A DNA stretch of 64,000 nucleotides from Neodontobutis hainanensis. Taxonomy: Eukaryota > Chordata > Actinopteri > Gobiiformes > Odontobutidae. How positions within the stretch are numbered: the stretch's first letter is position 1; every line of letters begins with the position of its first letter. Positions 11,083 through 24,806 of the stretch are shown here, piece after piece. The DNA lies in contig JALDNG010002573.1 of assembly GCA_024349245.1 (NCBI GenBank), positions 1-64,000 of the forward strand, read 5' to 3'. The notes beneath the pieces were generated by a model. The model made no database searches, had not been told where the DNA came from, and saw nothing but the letters and a program-made list of their open reading frames with translations. The translations under genes were made by a program, and so were the position numbers.

Positions 11083-12333
11083 TTACTTTTTGTTTGAAAA
11101 GGTAATAAACATATTACACCTCTCCTCAGTGGTCTCATAGTGGGAGAGTACGGGGGGTTTGAGAAAGTGGTTTATTGTTGAAAAAAGTTGTTTTGAGTTT
11201 CCAGGACTGTTATTGATAATAGTGGAATAATACCGTGACCGCGCGTCTTTCAGAGCTTCTGCATAAGCCCTCTTTTGTTCCCTGTATGCCTGTTTGTGAA
11301 CAGTCAGTCCAGAAGCCTTGAACCGCCGCTCAAGGACACGCCCAGCTGCTTTCATCTTTCGCAGCTCGCAGGTGTACCAAGGTGCTGACCGTGTGAATGA
11401 GACGGTCCTTGGTATCAGAGGGGCATGGAGGTCCAGGAGACTGCTCAGGGACTGGTTATAGAAATCCACCGAGTCAGCAACGGAAACCAAGTCAGAAAGG
11501 CCAATGGAAAGAGAGGAGATATGTTGAAGGTCCTGGACCAGGACATCCGCATTGATGTTTTTCAACTTTCTATAGTAGATCTGTCTCTTTGGTTTGATGT
11601 GAGAGAAAGGAAAGGGCAACTCCATTGCCACAACCTTGTGATCTGAAAATCCAAGATCATAAACCTGTAGGTTACTGATGAGAGCTGAGTTTGAAATGAT
11701 TAAATCGAGTATGTGTCCCCTGGAATGTGTGGGGACATCAACATGTTGTTGTAGGTTGAGGGAGTCTAGCAGCTGAAGAAAATCAGCAGCAAGATGACAT
11801 GAGGGGGTGTCAACATGAATATTTATATCTCCCAGGATAATAATATTGGCGAGGTAGTACAAAGTGTAGTGAGGAGATCAGATATTTCCGGATAAACACA
11901 GAATTTTGCTTAGGGGCCGATAAATTAGGAGAACAGTCATTGGAAAAGGAGGCTTGCATTTAAATGCTAGACACTCACATGAAAATGTCGCAGGCAGCGT
12001 AATGCGGGACAACTCCAGGTCCTGTCGGTGAATGACGGCTAGGCCACCACCCCGGCCGGTGCTGCGAGCGGCCTCCAAGTAACTGTATCCAGGGGGACAG
12101 GCTTCATTTAGGGCAGAGAACACCTCTGGCTGATGCCATGTTTCTGTTAAACACATGAAGTCAAGTCTTTTATCCCTAATGTGTTCTTCAATCAGTACAG
12201 ATTTATTATTGATGGATTGAGTGTTAAAAAGTTCGAATTTAACCAATGACTGAGGGGTGAATCTCTGAACTGGACACAAAACATTAAAATCCACTCCACG
12301 CAGGCTGGAATCCACTCCACGAAATGTATCCAA
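11083..12333 (-). pseudogene. LINE apurinic-type endonuclease, frameshifted (copy 1)
   Basis: The endonuclease that would nick target DNA. The first segment (11,878-12,333) has the Asn-containing start LFNTQSINNK, the catalytic Glu in CLTETWH, and GRGGGLAVIHR. The second segment (11,083-11,862), after a frame change near 11,870, has LGDINIHVD (the D-x-N motif), LDLIISNS, and FSDHKVV (the Ser-Asp-His motif). All of the core motifs I would look for are present, so the domain decayed by frameshift rather than by loss of catalytic residues. Downstream of SDH comes a linker of about 100 residues (LEHR-like and Arg/Lys-rich) leading to the reverse transcriptase. Confidence 0.85.
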
Positions 12334-12424
12334 CCCAAAGTGTGGGGATCCGTGCTGGAGAGTGGATGTCTCGCGATATTTCCATTGTTGATAGTGACTG
12401 GAGCAGAGGCATTCTGATGACGCA

Positions 12425-12742
12425 TTAAGTATGCGACAGATGACCAGAGAGAAGGAATGCTTGTAGAATAGCTGTTTGGATGGTTATGGAAGATGAATTT
12501 CCGACCAGATCCTCTATGAATGTACCGCGGACGACGAAGGAGTCCAAGTTCTTTGATAATGGGGATATTAAATCCAGGTGTGGTTGCGAGATGTAGTCCA
12601 CGGTTGGGAGCTGGAATAGCGGAGCGACATTCTGACCGAGGATGTCAGCCAGACAGCGCAAGCTAGCAGACAACACCAGCACAGCAGCGAAAATAGTAGT
12701 AGGTAGGTGCTCCTTGCAGTTATAAGCATAGTTTAAAAACAC
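12425..12742 (-). pseudogene. LINE N-terminal fragment, 105 residues (copy 1)
   Basis: An open segment upstream of the endonuclease on the coding strand, starting MFLNYAYNCK and rich in Leu and Ala (ILGQNVAPLFQLP in the middle). It has no nucleic-acid-binding motif that I recognise, such as a zinc knuckle or coiled coil. It could be the start of the single large reading frame, a remnant of a first reading frame, or leader sequence. The same segment is unchanged in copy 2 (39,871-40,188), which shows only that the two copies are recent duplicates. Confidence 0.45.
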
Positions 12743-12842
12743 AATTTAAAAATCGCGGGCGAGCAGAGTGGAGAAGCGGCGAACACACAGCGCCAGCGTC
12801 CTCTCCAGCCTCTAGATACCCACAGGCCCTTAGCTTGTCGAC

Positions 12843-15800
12843 CAGACTGTAGAAGAGCAGTAGTTCAGACTGTAGACAAGCATTAGAACAAACTGTATAT
12901 TTGAATTAGAAAACACTATAGACATGCTTTAGAACAGACTGTAGAGGTGCAGTTTAACAGACTGTAGACGAGCATTAGAACAGACTGTATTTGAGTATAA
13001 GAAAACACTCTAGACATGCTTTGGAACAGACTGTAGAGGTGCAGTAATACAGACTGTAGACGAGCATTAGAACAGTCTGTAGAAGTGCAGTATTACAGAC
13101 TGTAGATGTGCAGTAGAACAGACTGTAGACATTTATTAGAAGAGATTTTAGACCTGCAGTAGAACAGACCATAGATGAGCAGTAGTAAAGACTGTAGACT
13201 TGCATTAGAACAGACTGTAGATGTGCAATAGAACAGACTGTAGATGTGCAGTAAAAAGAATGTAGAAGTGCAATAGAACAGACTGCAGTAGAGCAGAGGT
13301 ACAGACTGTAAAATGGCATTAGAACAGACTGTAGAAGTGCAGTTGAACAGACTGTAGACTTGCAGTTAAACAGACTTCAGAGCAGCAGTAGTACAGACTC
13401 TAGATTGGCTTTAGAACTGACTGTAGACGTCCAGTAGAACAGACTGTAGATGTGCATTAGAACAGACTGTAGATGTGCATTAGAAGAGACTGTAGACCTT
13501 TAATAAAACCGACTAGAGTCGTGCAGTAGAACAGACTGTAGAAGAGCAGTAGAAGAGACAGTGGACTTGCAGTTGAACAGACTGTAGATGTGCATTAGAA
13601 CAGACTGTAGATGTGCAGTAGAACAGAATGTAGACTTGCAGTAGAACAGACTGTAGAGCAGCAGTAGTACAGACTCTAGACTGGCATTAGAACAGACTGT
13701 AGACCTGCAGTAGAACAGACTGTAGAGGAGAAGTAGAACAAACTGTAGAGGTGGAGTAGTAAAGACTTTTATTGGGCATTAGAACAGACTGTATTCGAGC
13801 AATAGAACAGACTATATATGTGCAGTAGTACAGACTGCATTAGAACAGACTGTGGACGAGTATTTGAAGAGACTATAGATGTCCAGTAAAACAGACTAAT
13901 GATGCTGTAGAAGAATAGAATTTAAATGTCCGTTAGTAGAGACGAGCATTAGAACAGACTTTATATTAGTATTAGAAAACTCTCTAGACATGCTTTAGAA
14001 CAGACTCTAGAGGTGCAGTTTAACAGATTGTGGACGAGCATTAGAACAGACTGTATATGAGTATTAGAAAACACTCTAGACATGCTTTAGAACAGACTGT
14101 AGAAGAGCAGTAGTTCAGACTGTAGACAAGCATTAGAACAAACTGTATATTTGAATTAGAAAACACTATAGACATGCTTTAGAACAAACTGTAGAGGTGC
14201 AGTTTAACAGACTGTAGACGAGCATTAGAACAGACTGTATTTGAGTATAAGAAAACACTCTAGACATGCTTTGGAACAGACTGTAGAGGTGCAGTAATAC
14301 AGACTGTAGACGAGCATTAGAACAGTCTGTAGAAGTGCAGTATTACAGACTGTAGATGTGCAGTAGAACAGACTGTAGACATTTATTAGAAGAGATTTTA
14401 GACCTGCAGTAGAACAGACCGTAGATGAGCAGTAGTAAAGACTGTAGACTTGCATTAGAACAGACTGTAGATGTGCATTAGAAACAGACTTTAGAAGTGC
14501 AGTAGTAGAGACTGTAGATGTGTAGTAGAAAAGACTGTAGACATTTATTAATACAGACTATAGTCGTGCAGTAGAACAGACTGTAGACGTACAATAGACC
14601 AGACTGTAGAGGTGCAGTTGAACAGACTGTAGACGTGCAGTTGAACAGACTTTAGTGCATCAGTAGTACAGACTCTAGATTGGCTTTAGAACAGACTGTT
14701 GTCAAGCTTTAGAACAGACTGTAAACGTTCAGTAGAACAGAATGACAATTAGAGACTGTAGACGACCAGTAGAACAAACTGTAGATGTGCATTAGAAAAG
14801 ACTGTAGATGTTTATTAAAAAGACTTTAATCGTGCAGTAGAGCAGACTGTAGACGTACAATAGAACAGACTGTAGAGCTGCAATTGAACAGACTGTAGAC
14901 AAGCAGTTGAACAGACTTCAGAGCAGCAGTAGTACAGACTCTAGAATGGCTTTAGAACAGACTTTAGATGAGCTTTAGAACAGACTGTAAATGTTCAGTA
15001 GAACAGACTGACAATTAGAACACATTGTATATGTGCAGTAAAACAGACTGTAGAAGTGCAGTAGAATAGACTGCAGTAGAGCAATAGTACAGACTGTAAA
15101 CTGGCATTAGAAGAGACTGTAGAAGTGCAGTAGTACAGACTGTAGATGTGCAGTAGTACAGACTGTAGACGTTTATTAGATCAGACTGTAGACCTGCAGT
15201 AGAACAGACCGTAGATGAGCATTAGAATAGACTTTAGAAGTGCAGTAGTAAAGACTGTAGATGTACAGTAGAACATACTATAGACGTTTATAAGAAAAGA
15301 CTGTACACATGCAGTAGAACAGACTGTAGATGAGCAAGAGTACAAACTGCAGAGCAGCAGTAGTAAAGACTCTAGACTAGCAATAGAACAGACTGTAGAC
15401 CTGCACTAGAACAGAATGTAGAGGAGAAGTAGAACAAACTGTAGAGGTGGAGTAGTAAAGACTTTTATTGGGCATTAGAACAGACTGTATTCGAGCAATA
15501 GAACAGACTATAGATGTGCATTAGAACAGAATGCATTAGAACAGACTGTGGACAGTATTGGAACAGACTATAGACGAGTTTTAGAACAGACTGTAAATGT
15601 CCAGTAAAACAGACTAACGATGCTGCAGAAGAATAGAATTTAAAAGTCCGTTAGTAGAGACTGTAGGCGAGTATTAGAACAGACTGTATATGAGTATTAG
15701 AATAGACTGTAGACATGCTTTAGAACAGACTGTAGAGGTGCAGTAGTACAGACTGTGCACGAAAGGTAGTACAGACTGTTGACTTGCATTTAAACAGACT

Positions 15801-18800
15801 GTAGATGTACATTAGAACAGAATGTAGACATACAATAAAACAGACGTAGAGGTGCAGTTGAACAGACTATAGACATGCAGTTGAACAGACTTCACAGCAG
15901 CAGTAGAACAGACTCTAGACTGGCTTTAGAACAGACTGTAGACAAGCTTTAGAAATGACTGTAAACGTCCAGTAGAACAGACTGACAATGTGCGGAAGAA
16001 AAGACTCTAGAGGTGCTGTAGTACAGACTGTAGGTGAGCATTAGAACAGACTGTATATGAGTTTTACAAAACACTGTAGACATGCTTTAGAACAAACTGA
16101 AGAGGTGCAGTTGGGTAGACGAGCATTAGAACAGACTGTATATGAGTATTAGAAAACACTCTAGACATTCTTTAGAACAGACTGTAGAGGTGCAGTAATA
16201 CAGACTGTAAACGAGCTATAGAACAGACTGTAGAAGTGCAGTAGTATAGACTGTAGATGAGCAGTAGAAAAGACTGTATACGTTTATTAGAACAGACTGT
16301 AGAAGTGCAGTAGAACAGACTGTAGACAAGCAGTGGTACAGACTCTAGACTTGCATTAGAACAGACTTTAGATGTGCATTAGAACAGACTGTAGATGTTC
16401 AGTAAAAAGAATGTAGACATGCAGTAGAACAGACTGCAGTACAGCAATAGTACAGACTGTAAACTGGCATTAGAACAGACTGTAGAGCTCCAGTTGAACA
16501 TTCTGTAGACTTGCAGTTGAACAAACTTCAGAGCAGCAGTAGTACAGACTCTAGATTTGGCTTTAGAACTGACTGTAGACGAGCATTAGAGCAGACTGTA
16601 AACGTCCAGTAGAACAGACTGACAATGTGCAGAAGAACAGACTGTAGAGGTGCAGTAGTACAGAATGTAGACGAGCATTAGAACAGACTGTATTTGAGTA
16701 TTAGAAAACACTGTAGGCATGCTTTAGAACAGACTATAGAGGTGCAGAAGTTCAGACTGTAGATGACCATTAGAACAGACTGTATATAAGTTTTAGAAAA
16801 CACTCTAGACATGCTTTACAACAGACTGTAGAGGTGCAGTAATACAGACTGTAGACGAGCATTAAAAAGACTGTAGAAGTGCAGTAGTACAGACTGTAAA
16901 TGTGCAGAACAGACTGTAGACGTTTATTAAAACAGATTGTAGTGCAGTAGAACAGACCGTAGATGAGCGGTAGTACAGAATGTAGACTTGCATTAGAACA
17001 GACTGTAGATGTGCATTAGAACAGACTGTAGATGTGCAGTAAAACAGACTGTAGACATGCAGTAGAACAGACTGCAGTAGAGCAATAGTACAGATTGTAA
17101 ACTGGCATTAGAACAGACTGTAGAGGTGCAGTTGAAAAGACTGTAGACTTGCAGTTAAACAGACTGTAGACAAGCAGTAGTATATACTGTAGACTTGCAT
17201 TAGAACAGACTGTAGATGTGTATTAGAACAGACTGTAGACATACAATAGAAGAACCTGTAGAGATGCAGTTTAGCAGACTGTAGACATGCAGTTGTACAG
17301 ACTTCAGTGCAGCAGCAGTACAGACTCTAGATTGGCTTTAGAACAGACTGTAGACGATCATTAGAACAGAATGTATTTAAGTATTAGAAAACACTGTAGA
17401 CATGCTTTAGAACAGACAGTAGAGGTGCAGTTGTACAGACTGTAGATGAGCATTAGAACAGAATGTATTTAAGTATTAGAAAACACAGTAGACATGCTTT
17501 AGAACAGACAGTAGAGGTGCAGTTGTACAGACTGTAGATGTGCAGTAGAACAGACTGTAGACGTGCAGTAGAACAGACTATAAATGAGCATTAGAATAGA
17601 CTTTAGAAGTGCAGTAGTACAGACTGTAGAAGTGCAGTAGAACAGACTATAGATGTGCAGTAGAACAGACTGAAGACGTTTATAAGAAAAGACTGTAGTG
17701 TAGTAGAACAGACTGTAGATGAGCAGTAGTACAGACTGTAGACTTGCATTAGAACAGACTGTAGACATGCATTAGAACAGACTATAGATGTGCAGTAGAA
17801 CAAACTGTAGATGTGCAGTAGAACAGACTGACGATGTGCAAAAGAATAGACTGTAGAGGGCAGTAGTTGAGACTTTACACGAGCATTAGAACAAACAGTA
17901 CATGAGTATTAGAAAAGACTGTAGACATGTTTTAGAACAGACAGTAGAGTTCCAGTAGTACAGACTCTAGACGACAATTAGAACAAACTGTAGATATGCA
18001 GTAGAAGAGACTGTAAAGGTGCAGTAGTACAGAAAGTTAACAATTATTAAAAGAGACTGTAGGAGTGCAGTAAAACAGACTCTAAACAATAATTAGAACA
18101 GACTGTAGACATCCAGTAGAACAGACTGTAGATGTGCATTAGAGGAGACTGTAGACGTTTATTAAAAGAGACTATAGTCGTGCAGTAGAACAGACTGTAG
18201 TGGTGCAGTTGAACAGACTGTAGACGTGCAGTTAAACATACTTCAGAGCAGCAGTAGTACAGACTCTAGATTGGCTTTAGAACAGACTGTAGACGAGCAT
18301 TAGAACAGACTGTAAAGCGTCCAGTAGAACAGACTGACAATGTGCAGAAGAATAGACTGTAGAGATGCAGTAGTACAGACTGTAGAAGCGCATTAGAACA
18401 GACTGTATATGAGTATTAGAAAACACTCTAGACATGCTTTAGAACAGATTGTAGAGGTGCAGTAGTTCAGACTATAGACAAGCATTAGAACAGACTGTAG
18501 ATGTGCAGTAGAAGAGACTGTATAGGTGCAGTAGTACAGACTGTCGACAATTATTAGAAAAGACTATAGACGTGCAGTAGAACGGACTGTAAACAAGTAT
18601 TAGAATAGACTATATATGAGTATTAGAATAGATTGTAGACATGCTTTAGAAGAGACTGTAGAGGTGCAGTAGTACAGACTGTAGAAGAGCAGTAGTACAG
18701 ATTATAGACTTGCATTAGAACAGACAGTAGATGTGCATTAGAATAGACTGTAGACGTACAATAGAAGTGACTGTAGAGGTGCAGTTGAACAGACAGTAGA

Positions 18801-19608
18801 CGTGCAGTAGAAGAGACTGTAGATGTGTAGCAAAAAAACAGACTGCAATTTAACAGACTTCAGAGCAGCAGTAGTACAGACTCTAGATTGGCTTTAGAAC
18901 AGACTGTAGACGAGCTTTAGAACAGACTGTAAATGTCCAGTAGAACAGATTGACAATTAGAACAGATTGTAGATGTGCAGTTAAACAGACTATAGACATG
19001 CAGTAGAACAGACTGTAGACTTGCATTAGAACATAATGTAGATGTGCATTAGAACAGACTATAGATGTGGAGTAAAACAGACTGTAGACGTGCAGTAGAA
19101 TAAACTGCAGTGGAGCAGTGGTACAGACTGTAAACTGGCATTAGAACAGATTGTAGACATGCAGTAGAACAGACTGTAGAGGTGCAGTTGTACAGACTAT
19201 AGACGTGCAGTAGATCAGACTGTAGATGAGCAGTAGTACAGATTGTAGACTTGCATTAGAACAGACTGTAGATGTGCATTAGAACAGACTGTAGCTGTGC
19301 AGTAGTACAGAATGTTGATAATTATTAGAACAGAGAGTAGATGTGCAGTAGAACGGACTCTAGACAATTATTAGAACAGACTGTAGATGTCCATTAGAAC
19401 AGATTGTAGATGTGCATTAGAACAGACTGTAGATGTGCATTAGAAGAGACTGTAGACAATTATTAAAACAGACAATAGTCGTGCAGTAGAACAGACTGTA
19501 GACAAGCAGTAGAACAGACTGTAGATGTGCAGTAGAACAAACTGTTGAGGTGCAGTAATACAGACTGCAAACGAGCATTATACAGACTGTAGAAGTGTAG
19601 TTGTACAG
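12843..19608 (-). repeat. 23-bp satellite, reverse, between LINE and solo LTR B
   Basis: About 6.8 kb of reverse-orientation monomers. The first part (12,843 to about 13,232) is repeated at 14,093 to about 14,480 (offset 1,250 bp). That second copy also contains the sequence left of the LINE (about 9,195-9,296), so it shows the site without the LINE. The block ends with TACAG at 19,604-19,608, the left target duplication of LTR B. I see no gene. Confidence 0.93.
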
Positions 19609-19968
19609 TGTTATAATAATTTTAATTTTAATGTTTATTGTTACTGGGACGTATAGTTCTCCTCAGGTCATGTCAAATTCATGTCATGCCCTTGCTAATC
19701 CAAGCATTAAGTAGACATAACAGGACTGAGACATGGCTTGTCACGGGACTTCTGCTCCTGGACCATTGTGAACGCCTCTCACCAGGGACGTCACTGTGTT
19801 GTATATAATCCCATGTTATGTTTACATCTTTAAGCAAACCTTCCGCTGTAATATTGTGCTGCTTTGCTTCTCCTTGCAAGGATTAATTTTTGGCCATTGC
19901 TTGTTAAATTATAATCGGTCTCCGTTTCTCTCTGGTTAAATATATGGATATAAAATATTCCTATAACA
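19609..19968. mobile_element. Solo LTR B (360 bp), copy 1
   Basis: A non-satellite island starting TGTTATAATAA and ending CCTATAACA, with a 7-bp terminal inverted repeat TGTTATA/TATAACA and TG...CA ends. It is flanked by direct TACAG repeats (19,604-19,608 and 19,969-19,973), with the satellite resuming in phase. A TATA-like GTATATAATCC lies near 19,800 on the plus strand, which would make plus the transcribed strand, but that is weak. No internal retroviral or Gypsy coding region adjoins, so it is a solo LTR. Short open frames across it are not convincing genes. Confidence 0.75.
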
Positions 19969-20528
19969 TACAGACTGTAGATGTGCAGTAGAACAGAATG
20001 TAGACGTTTATTAGAACAGACTGTATACCTGCAGTAGAACAGACTGTAGATGTGCATTAGAAAAGACTGTAGACGTTTATTAAAAATAGACTATAGTCGT
20101 GCAGTAGAACAGACTGTAGACGTGCAATAGAACAGACTGTAGAGGTGCAGTTGAACAGACTGTAGATGTGCATTAGAACAGACTGTAGATGTGCATTAGA
20201 AGAGACTGTAGACAATTATTAAAACAGACAATAGTTGTGCAGTAGAACAGACTGTAGACAAGCATTAGAAATTACTGTAAACGTCCAGTAGAACAGACAA
20301 TGTGCAGAAGAATAGACTCTAGAGGTGCATTACTACAGACTGTAGATGAGCATTAGAACATACTCTATATGAGTATTAGAAAACACTGTAGAAATGCTTT
20401 AGAACAGACTGTAGAGATGCAGTTGTATAGATTGTAGACAAGCATTAAAACAGACTGTAGAAGTGCAGTACTTCAGACTGTAGATGTGCAGTAGAAAAGA
20501 CTATTGAGGTGCAGTAGTACAGAATGTC
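19969..20528 (-). repeat. 23-bp satellite, reverse, to the orientation switch
   Basis: Reverse monomers ending at the 12-bp perfect palindrome AATGTCGACATT (20,523-20,534). To its right the monomers run forward. Confidence 0.92.
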
Positions 20529-23500
20529 GACATTTATTATTGCCCTTCTACTGTCTCTTCTAATGCTCGTCTACTGTCTGTATTACTGCACCTCTACAGT
20601 CTGTACTAAAGCACATCTACAGTCTGTTCTAATGCTCGTCCACAGTCTGTTCTATTGTATGTCTACAGTCTTTTCTACTGCACATCAACAGTCTGTTCTA
20701 ATGCTCGTCTACAGTCTGTACAACTGCACCTCTACTGTCTGTTCTACTGCATGTCTACAGTCTGATCTAATGCCATTTTACAGTCTGTACTATTGCTCTA
20801 CTGCACTCTATTGTACTGCACGTCTACAGTCATTTTTACTGCACATCTAAAATCTGTTCTAATTGTCAGTCTGTTCTACAATCTACAGTCTGTACTAATT
20901 CTGCTCTGAAGTCTGTTCAACTGCATGTCTACAGTCTGTTCAACTGCACCTCTACAGTCTGTACTCCTGCACTTCTACAGTCTGTTCTAATGCTCGTCTA
21001 CAGTCTGTATTACTGCACCTCTACAGTCTGTTATAAATGCATGTCTACAGTGTTTTCTAAAACTCATATACAGTCTGTTTATTTGCTCATCTACAGTCTG
21101 TACTACTGCAGCTCTAGAGTCTATTCTTTTGCACATTGTCAGTTTGTTCTACGGGACGTTTACAGTCATTTCTATTGCTCGTTTACAGTCTGTTCTAAGG
21201 TAATTCTAGAGTCTGTACTACTGCTGCTCTGATTTCTGTTCACCTGCACGTCTACAGTCTGTTTTACTGCAAATCTACAATCTGTTCTAATTGTCAGTCT
21301 GTTCTACTGGACGTTTACAGCCTGTTCTAAAGCTCATCTACAGTCTGTTCTAAAGCCAATCTAGAGTCTGTACTACTGCTGCTCTGACATCTGTTCAAAT
21401 GCACATCTAAAGTCTGTTCAACTGCACGTCTACAGTCTGTTTTACTGCACATCTACAGTCTGTTCTAATGCACATCTACAGTCTGTTCTAATGCAAGTCT
21501 ACAGTCTGTACTACTGCTCATCTACAGTCTGTTCTATTGCACATCTACAGTCTGTTCTGATAAATGTCTACAGTCTGTTCTACTACACATCTACAGTCTG
21601 TACAACTGCACCTCTACAGTCTGTTCTACTGGCTGTCTACAGTCTGTTCTAATGCCATTTTACAGTCTTTACTACTGCTCTACTGCAGTCTATTCTACTG
21701 CACTTCTACAGTCTGTTCTACTGCACGACTATAGTCTGTATTAATAAATGTCTACAGTCTTTTCCAATGCACATCTACAGTGTGTTCTTGTGGAAGTCTA
21801 CAGTCTGTTCTAATAATTGTCTAGAGTCTGTTCTACTGCACGCCTACAGTCTCTTCTAATAATAGTCAACATTCTGTACTACAGCACCTCTACAGTCTCT
21901 TCTACTGCACATCTACAGTTTGTTCTAGTGGTCGTCTACAGTCTGTACTACTTCACCTCTACAGTCTGTTGTAAAGCATGTCTACAGTCTTTTCTAATAC
22001 TAATGTACAGTCTGTTCTAATGCTCGTGTAAAGTCTTAACTACTGCACCTCTACAGTCTATTATTCTGCACATCGTCAGTCTTTTCTAATGCACATCTAC
22101 AGTCTGTTCTAATGGACAACTACAGTCTGTTCTAATGCACATCTATAGTCTGTTCTAATGCTCGTCCACAGTCTGTTCTAATGCAGGTCTTTAGTCTGTA
22201 CTATTGCACATCTACAGTCTGTTCTACTAGACATATACAGTCTGTTCTAATGCTCGTCTACAGTCTGTTCTATTGTACGTCTACAGTCTCTTATAATGCT
22301 ACTTTACAGTCTGTACCTCTGCTCTACCGCATTTTGTTCTACTGCACGTCTATAGTCTTTTTATAAACGTCTATAGTCTATTCTACAGCATTTCTACAGT
22401 CATTACTACTGTACTTCTAAAGTCTATTCTAATGCTCATCAACAGTCTGTTTTAATGCAAGTCTACAGTCTGTGCTACTGCTCATCTACAGTCTGTACTA
22501 CTGCACTTCTAAAATCTGTTCTAATGCTCATCTGCAGTCTGTATTACTGCACCTCTACAATCTGTTCTAAAGCATATCTAGAGTGTTTTCTAATATTCAT
22601 ATAGAGTCTGTTCTAATGCTCGTCTACAGTCTGTACTACTGCACCTCTATAGTCTATTCTTCTGCACTTTGTCAGTCTGTTCTGATAAACGTCTACAGTC
22701 TTTTCTACTACACATCTACAGTCTCTACTACTGCACTTCTAAAGTCTGTTTCTAATGCACATCTACAGTCTGTTCTAATGCAAGTCTATAGTCAGTACTA
22801 CTGCTCATCTATGGTCTGTTCTAGTGCAGGTCTACAGTCTGTTCTAATAATCGTCTACAGTCTATAGTCTGTTCTAATGCTCGTCCACAGTCTGTTCTAA
22901 TGCAAGTCTATAATCTGTACTACTGCTCATTTACAGTCTGTTCTAATGCAAGTCTACAGTCTGTACTACTGCTCATTTACGGTCTGTTCTACTACAGGTC
23001 TACAGTCTGTAATAAACGTCTACAGTCTGTTCTACTGCACATCTACAGTCTGTACTACTGCACTTCTACAGTCTGTTCTAATGCTCGTCTACAGTCTGTA
23101 TTACTGCACGTCTACAGTCATTTCAACTACACCTCAACAGTCTGTTCTAATGCCAGTTTACATTCTTTACCTCTGCTCTACTGCAGTCTGTTCTACTGCT
23201 TGTCTACTGTCTGTTCTACTGCTGCTCTGAAGTCTGTTCAACTGCATGTCTGTAGTCTGTTCAACTGCACCTCTACGTCTGTTCTATTGTATGTCTACAT
23301 TCTGTTCTAATGCACATCTACAGTCTGTTCTAATGCAAGTCTACAGTCTGTACTACTGCTCGTGTACAGTCTGTACTATTGCACCTCTACAGTCTGTTCT
23401 AAAGTATGTCTACAGTCTATTCTAATACTCATACACAGTCTGTTCTAATGCTCGTCTACAGTCTCTACTAACGGACATTTAAATTCTATTCTTCTGCAGC

Positions 23501-24806
23501 ATCATTAGTCTGTTTACTGGACATCTACAGTCTGTTCTATACACGTATATAGTCTCTTCAAATACTCGTCCACAGTCTGTTCTAATGCAGTCTGTACTAC
23601 TGCACATCTATAGTCTGTTCTATTGCTCGAATACAGTCTGTTCTAATGTCCAATAAAAGTCTTTACTACTCCACCTCTACAGTTTGTTCTACTTCTCCTT
23701 TACAGTCTGTTCTACTGCAGGTCTACAGTCTGTTCTACTGCACATCTACAGTCTGTTCTAATGCACATCTACAGTCTGTTCAACTGCAAGTCCACTGTCT
23801 CTTCTACTGCTCTTCTACAATCTGTTCTACTGCACAACTCTAGTCGGTTTTATTAAAGGTCTACAGTCTGTTCTAATGCACATCTACAGTCTGTTCTAAT
23901 GCACATCTACAGTCTGTTCTAATGCAAGTCTACAGTCTTTACTACTGCTCATCTACGGTCTGTTCTACTGCAGGTCTAAAATCTCTTCTAATAAATGTCT
24001 ACAGTCTGTTCTACTGCACATCTACAGTCTGTAATACTGCAGTTCTACAGACTGTTCTAATGCTTGTCTACAGTCTGTATTACTGCACCTCTACAGTCTG
24101 TTCCAAAGCATGTCTAGAGTGTTTTCTTATACTCAAATACAGTCTGTTTTAATGCTCGTCTACAGTCTGTTAAACTGCACCTCTACAGTCTGTTCTAAAG
24201 CATGTCTATAGTGTTTTCTAATTCAAATATACAGTTTGTTCTAATGCTTGTCTACAGTCTGAACTACTGCTCTTCTACAGTCTGTTCTAAAGCATGTCTA
24301 GAGTGTTTTCTAATACTCATATACAGTCTGTTCTAATGCTCATGTATAGTCTGTAGTACTGCACCTAGTCTATTCTTCTGCACATTGTCAGTCTGTTTTA
24401 CTGGATGTTTACAGTCATTTCTAATGCAAGTCTACAGTCTGTACTACTGCTCATCTACAGTCTGTTCTAATGCCAGTTTACAGTCTGTACTTCTGCTCTA
24501 CTGCAGTCTGTTCTACTGCACGTCTACAGTCTGTTTTACTGCTCATATACAGTCTGTTCTAATGCACATCTACAGTCTGTTCTAATGAAAGTCTACATTC
24601 TGTACTACTGCTCACCTACAGTCTGTTCTTTTGCACGTCTACATTCTGTTCTGATAAACTTCTACAGTCTGTTCTACTGCATATCTACAGTCTATACTAC
24701 TGCACTTTTAAAGTCTGTTCTAATGCACATCTACAGTCTGTTCTCATGCAAGTCTAAAGTTTGTACTACTGCTCATCTACGGTCTGTTCTACTGCAGGTC
24801 TACAGT
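20529..24806 (+). repeat. 23-bp satellite, forward, left of intact SINE
   Basis: About 4.3 kb of forward monomers. The stretch about 23,920-24,330 is the inverted counterpart of about 14,090-14,460, and 24,330-24,800 that of 8,740-9,190. The point matching the LINE insertion site, near 24,290, is uninterrupted (TCTAAAGCATGTCTAGAG). Confidence 0.93.

Larger units (their letters stand above)
9297..12842 (-). mobile_element. L2/CR1-type non-LTR retrotransposon, copy 1
   Basis: An insertion of about 3.5 kb whose coding strand is minus. Its 3' end is (TAA)7 as seen on the plus strand (9,297-9,317), followed inward by a short AT-rich 3' UTR. Reading on the minus strand come a 5' leader, a 105-residue fragment, an apurinic-type endonuclease, and then a reverse transcriptase with a long C-terminal region. 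The reading frame is broken many times, so the copy is dead. Both the endonuclease order and the YADD-type reverse transcriptase fit the L2/CR1 group, which is abundant in fish. No target-site duplication is visible. Comparison with an empty paralogous site near 14,090-14,110 suggests a few bases (about GAA) were lost at insertion. Confidence 0.9.
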
